NCBI GenBank assembly: GCA_964401455.1
Contig: CAYNYI010000029.1
Location: 1 to 28,999 of the forward strand
DNA: 28,999 nucleotides
Source: CAYNYI01 sp964401455
Lineage (GTDB): Bacteria; Fibrobacterota; OXYB2-FULL-49-7; CAYNYI01
Reading direction: 5' to 3'
Within the stretch, counting starts at the first letter, position 1, and every line of letters starts with the position of its first letter. The position numbers were made by a program, and so were the translations under genes. This document shows positions 1 to 7,346 of the stretch, in pieces. A model generated the notes under the pieces. That model was not told where the DNA came from. It did not search any database and worked only from the letters and a program-made list of their open reading frames with translations.

Positions 1-26
1 TCTGAAGAAATAGACCTGGTGGGATT

Positions 27-1079
27 TTAAGGGAAAATATCTATTTTCTTTTTTCTGTTACGGTTTTTACGAAGTAGAAAATATCTGACCATCTCACTGC
101 TGGTAATTTTAAACCTCAAAGGAAAGCTGATCGCGCCACACAGTTTCCAATCGGCAAAAAACGGCGAGAACCCCTGATTAATTGTTGTACGGGATGTTTT
201 TATCACGGGTCTTACAAGCCCGTGGTTTTCTTTAACATTTTTACTTAACAAAATAGAAACCGCTCCGGTCAGCTTTATTCCGTTTTCGTATTTAACATTA
301 GCCCCGCCTGTGACATATGACGGATTCTCTTCGAAAAAAACCCGGAAAGTGTCATAAGGATTGGAACTCAGGTCATGCACAATAACCGGCTTTGAAAAAT
401 TATCGAATGCATCCAGTTTGTACTCTATAAACATCTCTGTGTAAAGACCTTTATATTCGATTCCTCCCTTGAATCGATACATATTGAGATAGGAAAACTC
501 CTCTCCTCCGCCGAATTCTTTACCGAAATTAAAATACAGTTTTATCGGCAGTGTTGAGAAAACAGATATGAAATCCAGATCGGCGCAAAACATAGGAACA
601 AATTTCATATTTGCGTTCTCAAAGCCCTCGGAATTAAACCCGACGCCGCCGCCTTCCGTGACAGCTCTAAAACCGACGCTCGGAAATTCCTCATAAAACC
701 CTTTCTCCGCTGAAAACTGCAGGCCGGCCCTGAAAAGTTTAAGCTTTTTGTTGTTCGGGGTTGTGAGCTTTCCCCGGAAAGCTGCGCTTCCCGGCTGGAA
801 GCCGTATGTAATTATCCTTGAGTCCAACTCCAACTCCAGGAAATCGGTAACACCGTATTTTATCTTTGCATTTGGAAATATTTTAGGAAGGTTGTCCGCG
901 GTATTGTTATCCCAGATATACCCTGTTCCGTACAGACGGGTCCAGATATTGCCTGCACCGACGGTATTGGCGGACTCACAATAAAAAAGTCCGGCGCCCC
1001 TGCTCCTTTTAGGCATAGCGGCTGCGAATACACAGATGGTCAGAATAATAACCATGATTTTACAGTATTTACTCGTCAT
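27..1079 (-). CDS. Outer-membrane beta-barrel-like protein, downstream paralogue of a tandem pair
   Basis: This is a 350-residue protein of unrecognised family. It opens with a signal peptide (hydrophobic core about residues 8-21, AAA before MP). Then comes KRSR at 24-27, eight residues, and the motif SANTVGAGNIWTR at 36-48. The rest alternates aromatic, glycine and charged residues in short strands, such as YLNMYRFKGGIEYKGLYTEM, as in outer-membrane barrels. The end is basic (RKNRNRKKK). The neighbouring gene (1076-2176) carries the same KRSR-x8-SxNTxGxGNIWxR start and a similar LRNRK-type end, so the two are diverged tandem paralogues. Its ATG overlaps the stop of that gene by 4 nt (ATGA, 1076-1079), implying translational coupling. 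An outer-membrane or surface location is inference; no enzyme motif is visible. Confidence 0.7.
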   Translation of the reverse strand: MTSKYCKIMVIILTICVFAAAMPKRSRGAGLFYCESANTVGAGNIWTRLYGTGYIWDNNTADNLPKIFPNAKIKYGVTDFLELELDSRIITYGFQPGSAAFRGKLTTPNNKKLKLFRAGLQFSAEKGFYEEFPSVGFRAVTEGGGVGFNSEGFENANMKFVPMFCADLDFISVFSTLPIKLYFNFGKEFGGGEEFSYLNMYRFKGGIEYKGLYTEMFIEYKLDAFDNFSKPVIVHDLSSNPYDTFRVFFEENPSYVTGGANVKYENGIKLTGAVSILLSKNVKENHGLVRPVIKTSRTTINQGFSPFFADWKLCGAISFPLRFKITSSEMVRYFLLRKNRNRKKKIDIFP

Positions 1080-2176
1080 TCCAGCAATTCCTCAATTTCT
1101 TCCATTTCTTCATCAATCTTTTTTCTTCGTTCGATTATTTCTTTTTCTCTTTCCTTCAAAGGGTCCTTTTCACCGAGTAAGTCCCCCAGCTTTTCCCTGT
1201 TAACCTTATCCGCCGCTGATATTATCTCACGGAGACTTCTCCCTGATTGAGATGAAGACGATTTTTCTCCTCTTTTACCTGCGGATTCAATGGCTTTGCG
1301 GTTTCTTAGAAATATAAGAGACCTTACCGCTTCAGCGTTTGTCTCTCTGTGGAAAACGGGCATCTCTATTGAAAACTCAATACCCCATTTGTCGGGAGAA
1401 AGCTGATCAAGCTTCGAATACAAAAGTCCCTTACCTGAAACATTAAAGTTTATCCGTTCAAGAAACCAATGGGAAAAGGGTCTGAACCTCACTCCGGTTC
1501 CCGCATATACGGTCATTTCCCCGTAGCTGTCTTTTGCCGGGCCTAGTCTTGTAAGTTTTTCTCTGTAAAGCCCCGCTCCTCCGGACAAATAATAGCTGTG
1601 CCTTTCACCTTTGTATTCCAGACCTGACCTGAGCGAAATCTGATCATATCTGAGAAGGTCTCTGTCCTTATCAATATTGGAAATATTCAGGTAAAACTTC
1701 AGGGGCATTGCGGGATATTTTTTGATAAGGTCCGCATCAAAACAAAGAGTATAACCCACAACCGGATTATATGACGGACGGTCGGGCCCCTGCAGCAGGC
1801 TGAGAGTATCTTCCTCTGTCAGCAGAATAAGGTCAGCTGTTACACCTGCGCCGAAAATACGGAGATTGTCATTTTCCGGAAGAGTCAGTTTGGCGTGGAT
1901 CTCCGATTTCCCGATGACACCCTTCTCAAAAGGCACCATACCCGCGGCAATTGAAAGATTACCGGAAAGCCCGATCTTTCCTTCCACATAAGGCTCAATA
2001 AACAATGTCCCGTCACTTGTCTGGTAAGAACGAAAAGTTGTCCTTCCCCAGATATTGCCGAAACCCGGAGTATTGGAAGACCTCAGCAAATATATGCTTT
2101 CCGCCCTGCTCCGCTTCTGGCCTGAAACAGTGGAAAAGATCGTGATCAGCATAAAAATTAATGAAATGAGCTTCAT
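1076..2176 (-). CDS. Outer-membrane beta-barrel-like protein, upstream paralogue of a tandem pair
   Basis: This is a 366-residue protein with a signal peptide (residues 1-19, ending VSG). KRSR follows at 21-24 and SSNTPGFGNIWGR at 33-45, with exactly the spacing found in the next gene. The body (about 46-290) has glycine/aromatic-rich strand-like stretches such as ERHSYYLSGGAGLYREKL and YAGTGVRFRPF, typical of a barrel. Unlike its paralogue it ends in a strongly charged, probably helical tail (about 325-366, rich in E and K) that could form a coiled coil. The gene overlaps the helix-turn-helix gene upstream and the paralogue downstream by 4 nt each, so the three form one operon. The function is unknown. 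A transporter, porin or envelope-structure role are all possible; membrane location is inferred from composition only. Confidence 0.7.
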   Translation of the reverse strand: MKLISLIFMLITIFSTVSGQKRSRAESIYLLRSSNTPGFGNIWGRTTFRSYQTSDGTLFIEPYVEGKIGLSGNLSIAAGMVPFEKGVIGKSEIHAKLTLPENDNLRIFGAGVTADLILLTEEDTLSLLQGPDRPSYNPVVGYTLCFDADLIKKYPAMPLKFYLNISNIDKDRDLLRYDQISLRSGLEYKGERHSYYLSGGAGLYREKLTRLGPAKDSYGEMTVYAGTGVRFRPFSHWFLERINFNVSGKGLLYSKLDQLSPDKWGIEFSIEMPVFHRETNAEAVRSLIFLRNRKAIESAGKRGEKSSSSQSGRSLREIISAADKVNREKLGDLLGEKDPLKEREKEIIERRKKIDEEMEEIEELLE

Positions 2177-2424
2177 GTCATCCTTTTCTGGTTTTTTCTT
2201 ACGGCGGGAATAAGCGTCGTTTCGTTAAAACGCCGTCCCTGTTTTCTTTTTTGTTTTTTATAATCAGAAAATTTTTCAAGGTCCTTGGCGGAGAACAACC
2301 TCCAGCCGGACGCATTCCTGAGATTTCCCGTTCCAACATCACCGCTTGAAATCCATCTTTTCAAAGTGGAAACAGAAACCCTGAGTTTTTTTGCCACTTG
2401 CCCGGTAGTATAATAATCAGGCAT
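2173..2424 (-). CDS. MerR-like helix-turn-helix DNA-binding protein (short)
   Basis: This is an 83-residue protein starting MPDYYTTGQVAKKLRVS. The pattern Y/T-T-x-x-V-A-x-x-L-x-V-S-x-x-T-L-x-R-W is the winged helix-turn-helix start of MerR/excisionase-type proteins (residues about 5-50, ending GWRLFSAKDLEKF). There is no effector or dimerisation domain, only a basic tail (KKQKRKQGRR). The ATG at 2424 is chosen because a strong AGGAGG lies 8 nt upstream; a GTG nine bases earlier sits inside that Shine-Dalgarno. Its stop overlaps the next gene by 4 nt. It could be an autoregulator of the two envelope genes it leads, or an excisionase-like architectural protein. No integrase or phage gene is nearby, which favours the regulator reading. 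Confidence 0.75.
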   Translation of the reverse strand: MPDYYTTGQVAKKLRVSVSTLKRWISSGDVGTGNLRNASGWRLFSAKDLEKFSDYKKQKRKQGRRFNETTLIPAVRKNQKRMT

Positions 2425-2496
2425 TAAAATCACCTCCTTTAATAACTTTGCCGCTATTTCGGCGTTGATTTATTGTAAAAATTCTCATAAAACACT

Positions 2497-2524
2497 ATTA
2501 TATCAAAAATTAAGGTATCCACAA
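2497..2524 (-). promoter_or_regulatory. Sigma-70-type promoter of the HTH/envelope operon
   Basis: On the minus strand TTGTGG (2524-2519) is followed after 16 nt by a perfect TATAAT (2502-2497). Transcription would begin near 2490, giving a leader of about 65 nt before the ATG at 2424. The -10 is perfect; the -35 matches four of six positions. Confidence 0.5.
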
Positions 2525-2582
2525 AACTATTCACAAAACCGTTTACCAATATATAATAAATATCTATTTTTTCTCTTTTTAG

Positions 2583-2592
2583 CAAGCGCTTG
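2583..2592. promoter_or_regulatory. Palindrome CAAGCGCTTG, candidate operator
   Basis: A perfect 10-bp inverted repeat centred on CG lies about 60 bp upstream of the minus-strand -35 box. The central AAGCGCTT resembles LacI/CcpA-family half-sites, but the flanking positions do not complete that consensus. The regulator is unknown. Confidence 0.3.
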
Positions 2593-2644
2593 AGAATAAA
2601 AAAAAATATTTTTAACAATCTTGTGCGGTCTGTTAAAAAAAATA

Positions 2645-2656
2645 CCATATATATGG
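2645..2656. promoter_or_regulatory. Palindrome CCATATATATGG, candidate operator
   Basis: A perfect 12-bp inverted repeat lies in the divergent region, about 110 bp before the small membrane protein gene. It could bind a dimeric regulator, possibly the adjacent MerR-like protein. That is a guess from position only. Confidence 0.25.
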
Positions 2657-2767
2657 CTTAAAAAACCCGCGGAACGGGAAATTTACTTTTTTTTTACTGT
2701 GAACAGCTTTTTAGACTTATATTTAATGCGGCAGAGAAATAATTTTCACAATGAAAGAGATGGAAAA

Positions 2768-3019
2768 ATGAAAGAGAAAATACCCGCCGACCGTGAAGAA
2801 AAAGGCAATAATTTTCTATTAAGAAAATTATTGTACACCGTTTTTGTAATGCTTTTCCTCTCCGTTATCCTGTATCTTTTTTCTGACAGAATCGCCTTTA
2901 CTTTAGGCATTTCTGATTTACTAATGAGAAAAGCCGCGGTATACGCCGGATCCGTTTTTGCCGCGGCTTATATCGCGATCCGTATTCTCACACTGATATA
3001 CAAAAGAAATGATAAATGA
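2768..3019 (+). CDS. Small membrane protein with two transmembrane segments
   Basis: This is an 83-residue protein of no recognised family. A charged N-terminus (MKEKIPADREEK) precedes two predicted membrane helices, about 21-38 and 55-78, so both ends probably face the cytoplasm. The ATG at 2768 was chosen over an upstream in-frame ATG (2621). The extra residues would be low-complexity intergenic translation, and a GAGATGGA purine stretch lies just before 2768. The stop overlaps the nadB start by 4 nt (ATGA, 3016-3019), so the two are co-translated. The tie to NAD synthesis is only positional. Confidence 0.6.
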   Translation: MKEKIPADREEKGNNFLLRKLLYTVFVMLFLSVILYLFSDRIAFTLGISDLLMRKAAVYAGSVFAAAYIAIRILTLIYKRNDK

Positions 3020-4605
3020 ATCAGATTTCCTGCGAATATATTATTATCGGCAGCGGAATAGCGGGACTGTCTTACGCTCTCAAAACCGCTGAAGCGGGAA
3101 AGACGGTTATAATTACAAAAAAAAGGCAGAAGGACTCTAACTCAAACTACGCGCAGGGCGGTATCGCCTCTGTGTTGTCAGGAACAGATTCATTTCAAAA
3201 ACATATTAAAGACACCCTGGAAGCAGGCGACGGCCTCTGTAATCCCCGGGTGGTAGAATCAGTTGTTAAAAAAGGTCCCGAGGTAATTGACAAACTGCTA
3301 AAATCAGGAGTTGATTTCACAAGACATAAAAACGGCATTCTTGACCTTGGCCGGGAGGGCGGACACACAGAAAACAGAATAGCACACGTGAAAGATTATA
3401 CCGGGCATGAAATTGAAAAAGCTCTGCTTTGCAGAGCAAATAAACACAAGAATATAAAAATACTTACTGATCATACCGCGGTTGAACTGATTACAAACCA
3501 TCACTGTAAAAAAGAAAAAGACCGCGGTGATCAAAGCCTGGTTTGTTTTGGCGTATATGTTTATGATAAATCCGGAAAAAATGTCATTAAAATAAACGCT
3601 CCGTCCACTCTGCTGGCGACAGGAGGAGCGGGCCGAACGTATTTCCATACAACAAATCCGTCCATAGCCTGCGGTGACGGCATAGCAATGGCATTCCGTG
3701 CCGGCGCGACCATTTCGAATCTGGAATTTATGCAGTTTCACCCCACGACCCTTTATCACCCTGATGCCCGATCTTTTCTTATTTCAGAGGCCCTTCGCGG
3801 ATATGGCGCAGAGCTGCGCGACCTGAACGGAAATAAATTTATGAAGAAGTACCACAAATTAGGCAGCCTTGCCCCGAGAGATGTTGTTGCGCGCGCTATA
3901 GATAAAGAAATGAAGCTGCAGGGAATAAAATTCGTCTATCTTGATGCGACCGGAAAAGAAGCTGAAAAAACCAGAAAAAGGTTCCCGAACATTTATAAAA
4001 ACTGTCTAAAATTCGGGATAAATATTACCAGAGAACCCATTCCGGTGGTACCCGCCGCCCATTATATGTGCGGGGGAATAAAAACCGATATCAACGGAAG
4101 AACGAGTATAAAAAGGCTTTATGCCGCCGGTGAATGTGCCTGTACCGGACTTCACGGCGCAAACAGGCTCGCAAGCAATTCTCTTCTCGAAGCCGTTGTG
4201 ATGGCTGAAAACGCCTCGGAAAACGCAATTAGCATGCTCAACGGAGATTTTTCACCTCCCGAACTAAAAGAATGGAATGACAAGGGCACGGTTGACAATG
4301 AGGAATGGGTTCTCCTTTCACATGACCTTACCGAAATTCAGCGTTTGATGTGGGACTATGTGGGCATTGTGAGGAGCGACCACAGGCTTAAACTGGCACT
4401 AAAGAGAATCAGTCTGATAAGAACCGATATAGAATTTTTCTATAAAAAAACAAAAATAACGCCCGAACTTCTTGAACTTCGAAATATAGCCCTGACAGCG
4501 GAGCTGATAATAAAGTGCGCTCTTAAACGAAAAGAAAGCCGCGGGCTGCATTATACTCTTGACCACCCGGGGAAATATAAAAAAATCAGGAATACGTACC
4601 TCTGA
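3016..4605 (+). CDS. nadB: L-aspartate oxidase
   Basis: The enzyme oxidises L-aspartate to iminoaspartate with FAD, the first step of de novo NAD synthesis; NadA then condenses the product with dihydroxyacetone phosphate to quinolinate. It is 529 residues, the normal length. The FAD-binding GxGxxG is at G12-G17, and SNYAQGGIA follows near residue 43, as in NadB and its fumarate reductase/succinate dehydrogenase relatives. Residues equivalent to Escherichia coli H244, R290 and H351 are present with a constant offset of two: H242 (MQFHPTT), R288 (APRDVVAR) and H349 (PAAHYMCGG). The NadB-typical ECACTGLHGANRLASNS and a helical C-terminal domain complete it. nadA and nadC are not in the window. 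A terminator follows 10 nt after the stop. Confidence 0.95.
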   Translation: MNQISCEYIIIGSGIAGLSYALKTAEAGKTVIITKKRQKDSNSNYAQGGIASVLSGTDSFQKHIKDTLEAGDGLCNPRVVESVVKKGPEVIDKLLKSGVDFTRHKNGILDLGREGGHTENRIAHVKDYTGHEIEKALLCRANKHKNIKILTDHTAVELITNHHCKKEKDRGDQSLVCFGVYVYDKSGKNVIKINAPSTLLATGGAGRTYFHTTNPSIACGDGIAMAFRAGATISNLEFMQFHPTTLYHPDARSFLISEALRGYGAELRDLNGNKFMKKYHKLGSLAPRDVVARAIDKEMKLQGIKFVYLDATGKEAEKTRKRFPNIYKNCLKFGINITREPIPVVPAAHYMCGGIKTDINGRTSIKRLYAAGECACTGLHGANRLASNSLLEAVVMAENASENAISMLNGDFSPPELKEWNDKGTVDNEEWVLLSHDLTEIQRLMWDYVGIVRSDHRLKLALKRISLIRTDIEFFYKKTKITPELLELRNIALTAELIIKCALKRKESRGLHYTLDHPGKYKKIRNTYL

Positions 4606-4614
4606 TAACAATAC

Positions 4615-4638
4615 AGGGCTGAAAAAAGCCTTTTTTTT
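4615..4638 (+). terminator. Rho-independent terminator after nadB
   Basis: AGGGCT pairs with AGCCTT (6 bp, one G-U) around a GAAAAA loop, and the stem runs straight into eight T. The stem is short, but the T-tract and its position 10 nt after the nadB stop support it. Confidence 0.65.
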
Positions 4639-4688
4639 CTGTTGTTTTTAAAATGGCACTAAGAAAAATCACAGACCTTGAATAATCG

Positions 4689-4717
4689 TTGATTAACAAA
4701 ATATATTACCTTATATT
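4689..4717 (+). promoter_or_regulatory. Sigma-70-type promoter of the xre-yajC-def operon
   Basis: TTGATT (4689-4694) and TATATT (4712-4717) are separated by exactly 17 nt, just after the nadB terminator and 29 nt before the XRE gene start. An AAGGAAGG ribosome-binding site follows. Confidence 0.55.
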
Positions 4718-4746
4718 CTACCAGACTTAATAACAAGGAAGGCAAA

Positions 4747-5070
4747 ATGGTCAATATAAAAAAAGAATTCGGAGAGAGGCTTCGCGGCGTTAGAAAATCA
4801 ATGGGTGTTTCTCAAATAGACCTCGCATCAAAAGTCGGAATCAACTACCAGCATATTGGCATGATAGAGTCCGGAAAGGGCAATCCCACTCTTGAAACGA
4901 TATACTCTATTGCCGAGGGCCTGAAAATACCGATATGCGAACTTTTTATTTTTGGAGACGCACCGGACTCTCCTTCAGGAAAGTTGATATATATGCTCAA
5001 GGATTCCCCGGACATCGGCTACAACAATAAGATACTTAAAATAGTAAAAACTCTCCTGCAGGAAAACTAA
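4747..5070 (+). CDS. XRE-family (Cro/C1-type) transcriptional regulator
   Basis: This is a 107-residue protein with a classic five-helix Cro/C1 domain at about residues 9-66: RLRGVRKSMGVSQIDLASKV, then YQHIGMIESGKGNPTLETI and AEGLKIPICELF. The final 40 residues (SGKLIYMLKDSPD...) are probably helical and may dimerise; no metabolite-binding domain is present. The ATG follows an AAGGAAGG site. It leads yajC, def and a SpoIID-like gene, with 30 nt to yajC, so it may be cotranscribed with them. There is no sign of a phage or toxin-antitoxin partner. The target is unknown; autoregulation is plausible. Confidence 0.85.
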   Translation: MVNIKKEFGERLRGVRKSMGVSQIDLASKVGINYQHIGMIESGKGNPTLETIYSIAEGLKIPICELFIFGDAPDSPSGKLIYMLKDSPDIGYNNKILKIVKTLLQEN

Positions 5071-5100
5071 TCTGTTTTTTGCAGAAAAACCGGAGGTAAA

Positions 5101-5469
5101 ATGAAACTTCTTTTTATACTTTCTTCAGTTACAGCCCCAGTCTGGGCACAGGGTTCCGGAGCCGGGAAAGGAAGCCTCGGCGCAATGCTGCTTCCAATGA
5201 TATTCATGTTTGCCGTCATTTACATATTCATAATACTTCCGCAGAAAAGAAAGCAGAAGAATTTCCAAAAGATGGTCGATGAAATAAAAAAGGGAGACAA
5301 GGTTGTCACAATAGGAGGAATATACGGCAAAGTTGTTTCCAAGAAAGAAAAAACAATGGTTTTAAATATAGGTAACGGTTTGAATATTGAAGTCAGAAAA
5401 AACGCCGTCTCAGGCATAATAAACCCTGAAACAAAAGAGGAAGTTACTTCCGAAACAGACGGGAAATAG
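5101..5469 (+). CDS. yajC: Preprotein translocase subunit YajC
   Basis: YajC is the small accessory membrane protein of the SecDF-YajC complex that helps SecYEG export proteins. This copy has 122 residues. A signal-like N-terminus (MKLLFILSSVTAPVWAQ) is followed by a glycine-rich linker and the membrane helix at about 28-46, which ends in the family hallmark ILPQKRKQK. The conserved cytoplasmic domain follows, with KGDKVVTIGGIYGKVV. A GGAGGT ribosome-binding site precedes the ATG. In many bacteria secD and secF come next; here def follows after 1 nt, so YajC is separated from its usual partners. Confidence 0.93.
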   Translation: MKLLFILSSVTAPVWAQGSGAGKGSLGAMLLPMIFMFAVIYIFIILPQKRKQKNFQKMVDEIKKGDKVVTIGGIYGKVVSKKEKTMVLNIGNGLNIEVRKNAVSGIINPETKEEVTSETDGK

Positions 5470-5470
5470 A

Positions 5471-5983
5471 ATGGTACTCCCAGTCAGGACATACGGAGAT
5501 CCGGTCCTTCGCCGGAAAGCATCCGCTATAGAGAGCCTCACCGAGGAGCATAAGGACATTATTCTGAACATGAAAGAAACTATGCTGAAAAAAGACGGCA
5601 TAGGACTGGCAGCTCCACAGATAGCCCTGTCAGAGCGGATTATAGTAATTAATCTTTCAGAAGATCCCGACAAACCTGATCCTCAGGTATTTTTTAATCC
5701 AGACATTACCGACACTGCCGGCGATCTTATCCCTTATGAAGAAGGATGCCTTTCGATACCGGGCATTACGGGAGAGGTTCTTCGTCCTGAAAAAATAACC
5801 CTGAAGGCCAGGAACAGCGAATTCCGGGAAATCATAATTGAGAATGCCGAAGGTATGCTTGCAAGAGTGCTGCAGCATGAGATTGACCACCTTAACGGAG
5901 TATTGTTTGTGGACAGACTCTCCCTCGGGGCCAAAAGCCTTATTCAGGGAAAGCTGAAAAAAATGGCCCGCGAAAACCGATGA
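5471..5983 (+). CDS. def: Peptide deformylase
   Basis: The enzyme removes the N-formyl group from nascent proteins in the cytoplasm, using a divalent metal ion (Fe2+ in most). All three family motifs are intact: GIGLAAPQ at 43-50, EGCLS at 91-95 and QHEIDH at 135-140. Metal ligands are therefore C93, H136 and H140, and E137 is the catalytic acid/base. Its 170 residues are the normal length for a Gram-negative type. The gene starts one base after the yajC stop and its own stop overlaps the SpoIID-like start by 4 nt (ATGA). The usual neighbour fmt (Met-tRNA formyltransferase) is not in the window. Confidence 0.96.
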   Translation: MVLPVRTYGDPVLRRKASAIESLTEEHKDIILNMKETMLKKDGIGLAAPQIALSERIIVINLSEDPDKPDPQVFFNPDITDTAGDLIPYEEGCLSIPGITGEVLRPEKITLKARNSEFREIIIENAEGMLARVLQHEIDHLNGVLFVDRLSLGAKSLIQGKLKKMARENR

Positions 5984-7251
5984 TCATTTTCTCCTGTCTG
6001 ATTTTATCTTTTTTTCTTCCTTCATCGGGCTTCTTCAGTGAATTCCCTGCCGAAAAAACTTCGGCACCGGGGCAGGATATACGCGATCCGCTTTTCGATA
6101 TCATTTCTGCCCCGATAAAAAAAAAGAAAACCTGTACAATAAGAGTCCTGCTCGAAAAGACATACTCAAAAATCGTGCTCAAATGCCAAAAACTCGGATT
6201 TGAGATCTATGAAAATGATGAACTGAAATGGGACGAAACAGTCACCGACGAAATAAAAATATTTCTTTCAAATGGCAGGCTGATGATAGACTATCCCGAA
6301 GGAAGCTGCCGGGCCGCGGTGTCTGCCGTTATAAAAATTATACCCGATCAAAACAGCCATGCTTTCTTCAAGAAAAAAAAATACAGAGGATCATTCATTA
6401 TAAAAGCTTCCGATGACGGCAAAAATATTTTTCTGGTAAACCGGCTTCCTCTTGAAGACTATCTGAGGGGAGTTGTACCAAAGGAAATTCCCTGCCGGGA
6501 TTCTACCCTGATCGAAGCTTATAAGGCACAGGCTGTTTGCGCGAGAACCTATGCGTTGAAAAAAATATTACAAAGAACTAAAAGTCTCTACCACGTTACC
6601 TCCGGTATATACGACCAGGTTTACGGAGGTAAAGACGCTGAAACAAAGCTTGCAGACAGCGCGGTCTCTTATACTCGAAAACTCGCAGTGCATCACAATG
6701 ACACCCTTATTAACTGCTATTATTCCTCTACCTGCGGGGGGACAACCGCGGACTTCGGAGAAACGTGGAACAAAAAGAGGATTCCCTATCTTGTTTCCAT
6801 AAATGACAGTTCTTTCTGCAGCGGGTCTTCCAGATATAACTGGACTCTAAGGGTTTCTCTAAAAAATATGGAAAAGAATATTAATAAAAATCTCTCGAAA
6901 CTGACGCCTGACTTTAAACCAGGAAAATTACAATCAATAAAGATTGCCTCCAGAACAAGCTCAGGCCGGGTAAAAGAAATGATATTCTCCGTCGGCAACA
7001 GGAGATACAGCGTTTTCGGAGATAAAATAAGATGGGCGCTGGGAGGACTGCAAAAAAGGTATCCGATACTTTCCAGCAGCTTCATAACAATATCAAAAAA
7101 GTCCGGGAATTTTGAAATAACCGGCAGAGGCTTTGGCCACGGAATCGGTCTTTGTCAATACGGTGCTATGGGAATGGCCAAAAAAGGCTACGATTTCCGG
7201 GACATAATAAACCACTATTTCAGAGACGCTGTGATCATTAATTCAGAATGA
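5980..7251 (+). CDS. SpoIID/LytB-domain secreted peptidoglycan hydrolase-like protein
   Basis: This is a 423-residue protein with a signal peptide (MIIFSCLILSFFLPSSGFF). The SpoIID domain fills about residues 155-423. It includes the hallmark RLPLEDYLRGVVPKEIP, then EAYKAQAVCARTYAL, the CGG-centred STCGGTTADFGETWN, and the C-terminal GRGFGHGIGLCQYGAMGMA. SpoIID proteins are lytic transglycosylases acting on glycan strands stripped of stem peptides; LytB-type relatives enhance amidases. In a non-sporulating Gram-negative, septal or cell-wall turnover is the likely role. The acidic E in VPKEIP corresponds to the essential catalytic glutamate of the family. The start overlaps the def stop by 4 nt. 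The first 120 residues look like an unassigned beta-rich extension. Confidence 0.88.
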   Translation: MIIFSCLILSFFLPSSGFFSEFPAEKTSAPGQDIRDPLFDIISAPIKKKKTCTIRVLLEKTYSKIVLKCQKLGFEIYENDELKWDETVTDEIKIFLSNGRLMIDYPEGSCRAAVSAVIKIIPDQNSHAFFKKKKYRGSFIIKASDDGKNIFLVNRLPLEDYLRGVVPKEIPCRDSTLIEAYKAQAVCARTYALKKILQRTKSLYHVTSGIYDQVYGGKDAETKLADSAVSYTRKLAVHHNDTLINCYYSSTCGGTTADFGETWNKKRIPYLVSINDSSFCSGSSRYNWTLRVSLKNMEKNINKNLSKLTPDFKPGKLQSIKIASRTSSGRVKEMIFSVGNRRYSVFGDKIRWALGGLQKRYPILSSSFITISKKSGNFEITGRGFGHGIGLCQYGAMGMAKKGYDFRDIINHYFRDAVIINSE

Positions 7252-7274
7252 TCTCCGGTAAAAACAAATACCTC

Positions 7275-7305
7275 TTGACAAATAGGTATAACTTAATTTT
7301 ATTAT
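7275..7305 (+). promoter_or_regulatory. Promoter of the giant RCC1-repeat gene
   Basis: A perfect TTGACA (7275-7280) is followed by TATTAT (7300-7305) at 19 nt, with TATACT overlapping at 22 nt. The spacing is longer than ideal. Initiation near 7312 would leave a leader of about 35 nt before the AAGGGGG site and the proposed CTG start at 7347. Confidence 0.45.
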
Positions 7306-7346
7306 ACTATAGTAATGAGGGGTATTTCATAGTTTAAGGGGGAAAT

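Larger units (their letters stand above)
2425..2767. other. Divergent intergenic region, very AT-rich, no convincing gene
   Basis: This 343-nt gap separates the minus-strand envelope operon from the plus-strand small membrane protein/nadB operon. It holds one good promoter for the minus operon (2497-2524) and two perfect palindromes (2583-2592 and 2645-2656). On the plus strand only a weak TGAACA-N16-TTTAAT pair (2700-2727) could serve as promoter. Short reading frames cross it, but they are low-complexity and lack ribosome-binding sites. Confidence 0.6.

Noticed and set aside
2454..2648. 64-codon minus-strand frame in the divergent region
   Set aside because: It overlaps the promoter of the HTH operon, is low-complexity F/L/K/I-rich and has no ribosome-binding site.
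3304..3759. 151-codon minus-strand open frame inside nadB
   Set aside because: It is fully antisense to a catalytically complete nadB and shows no recognisable domain or ribosome-binding site.
7315..7332. ATG-started mini-frame (MRGIS) between the RCC1 promoter and its coding frame
   Set aside because: It is five codons long, in another frame, and has no ribosome-binding site. Frameshifting from it into the RCC1 frame would meet the TAA at 7335.
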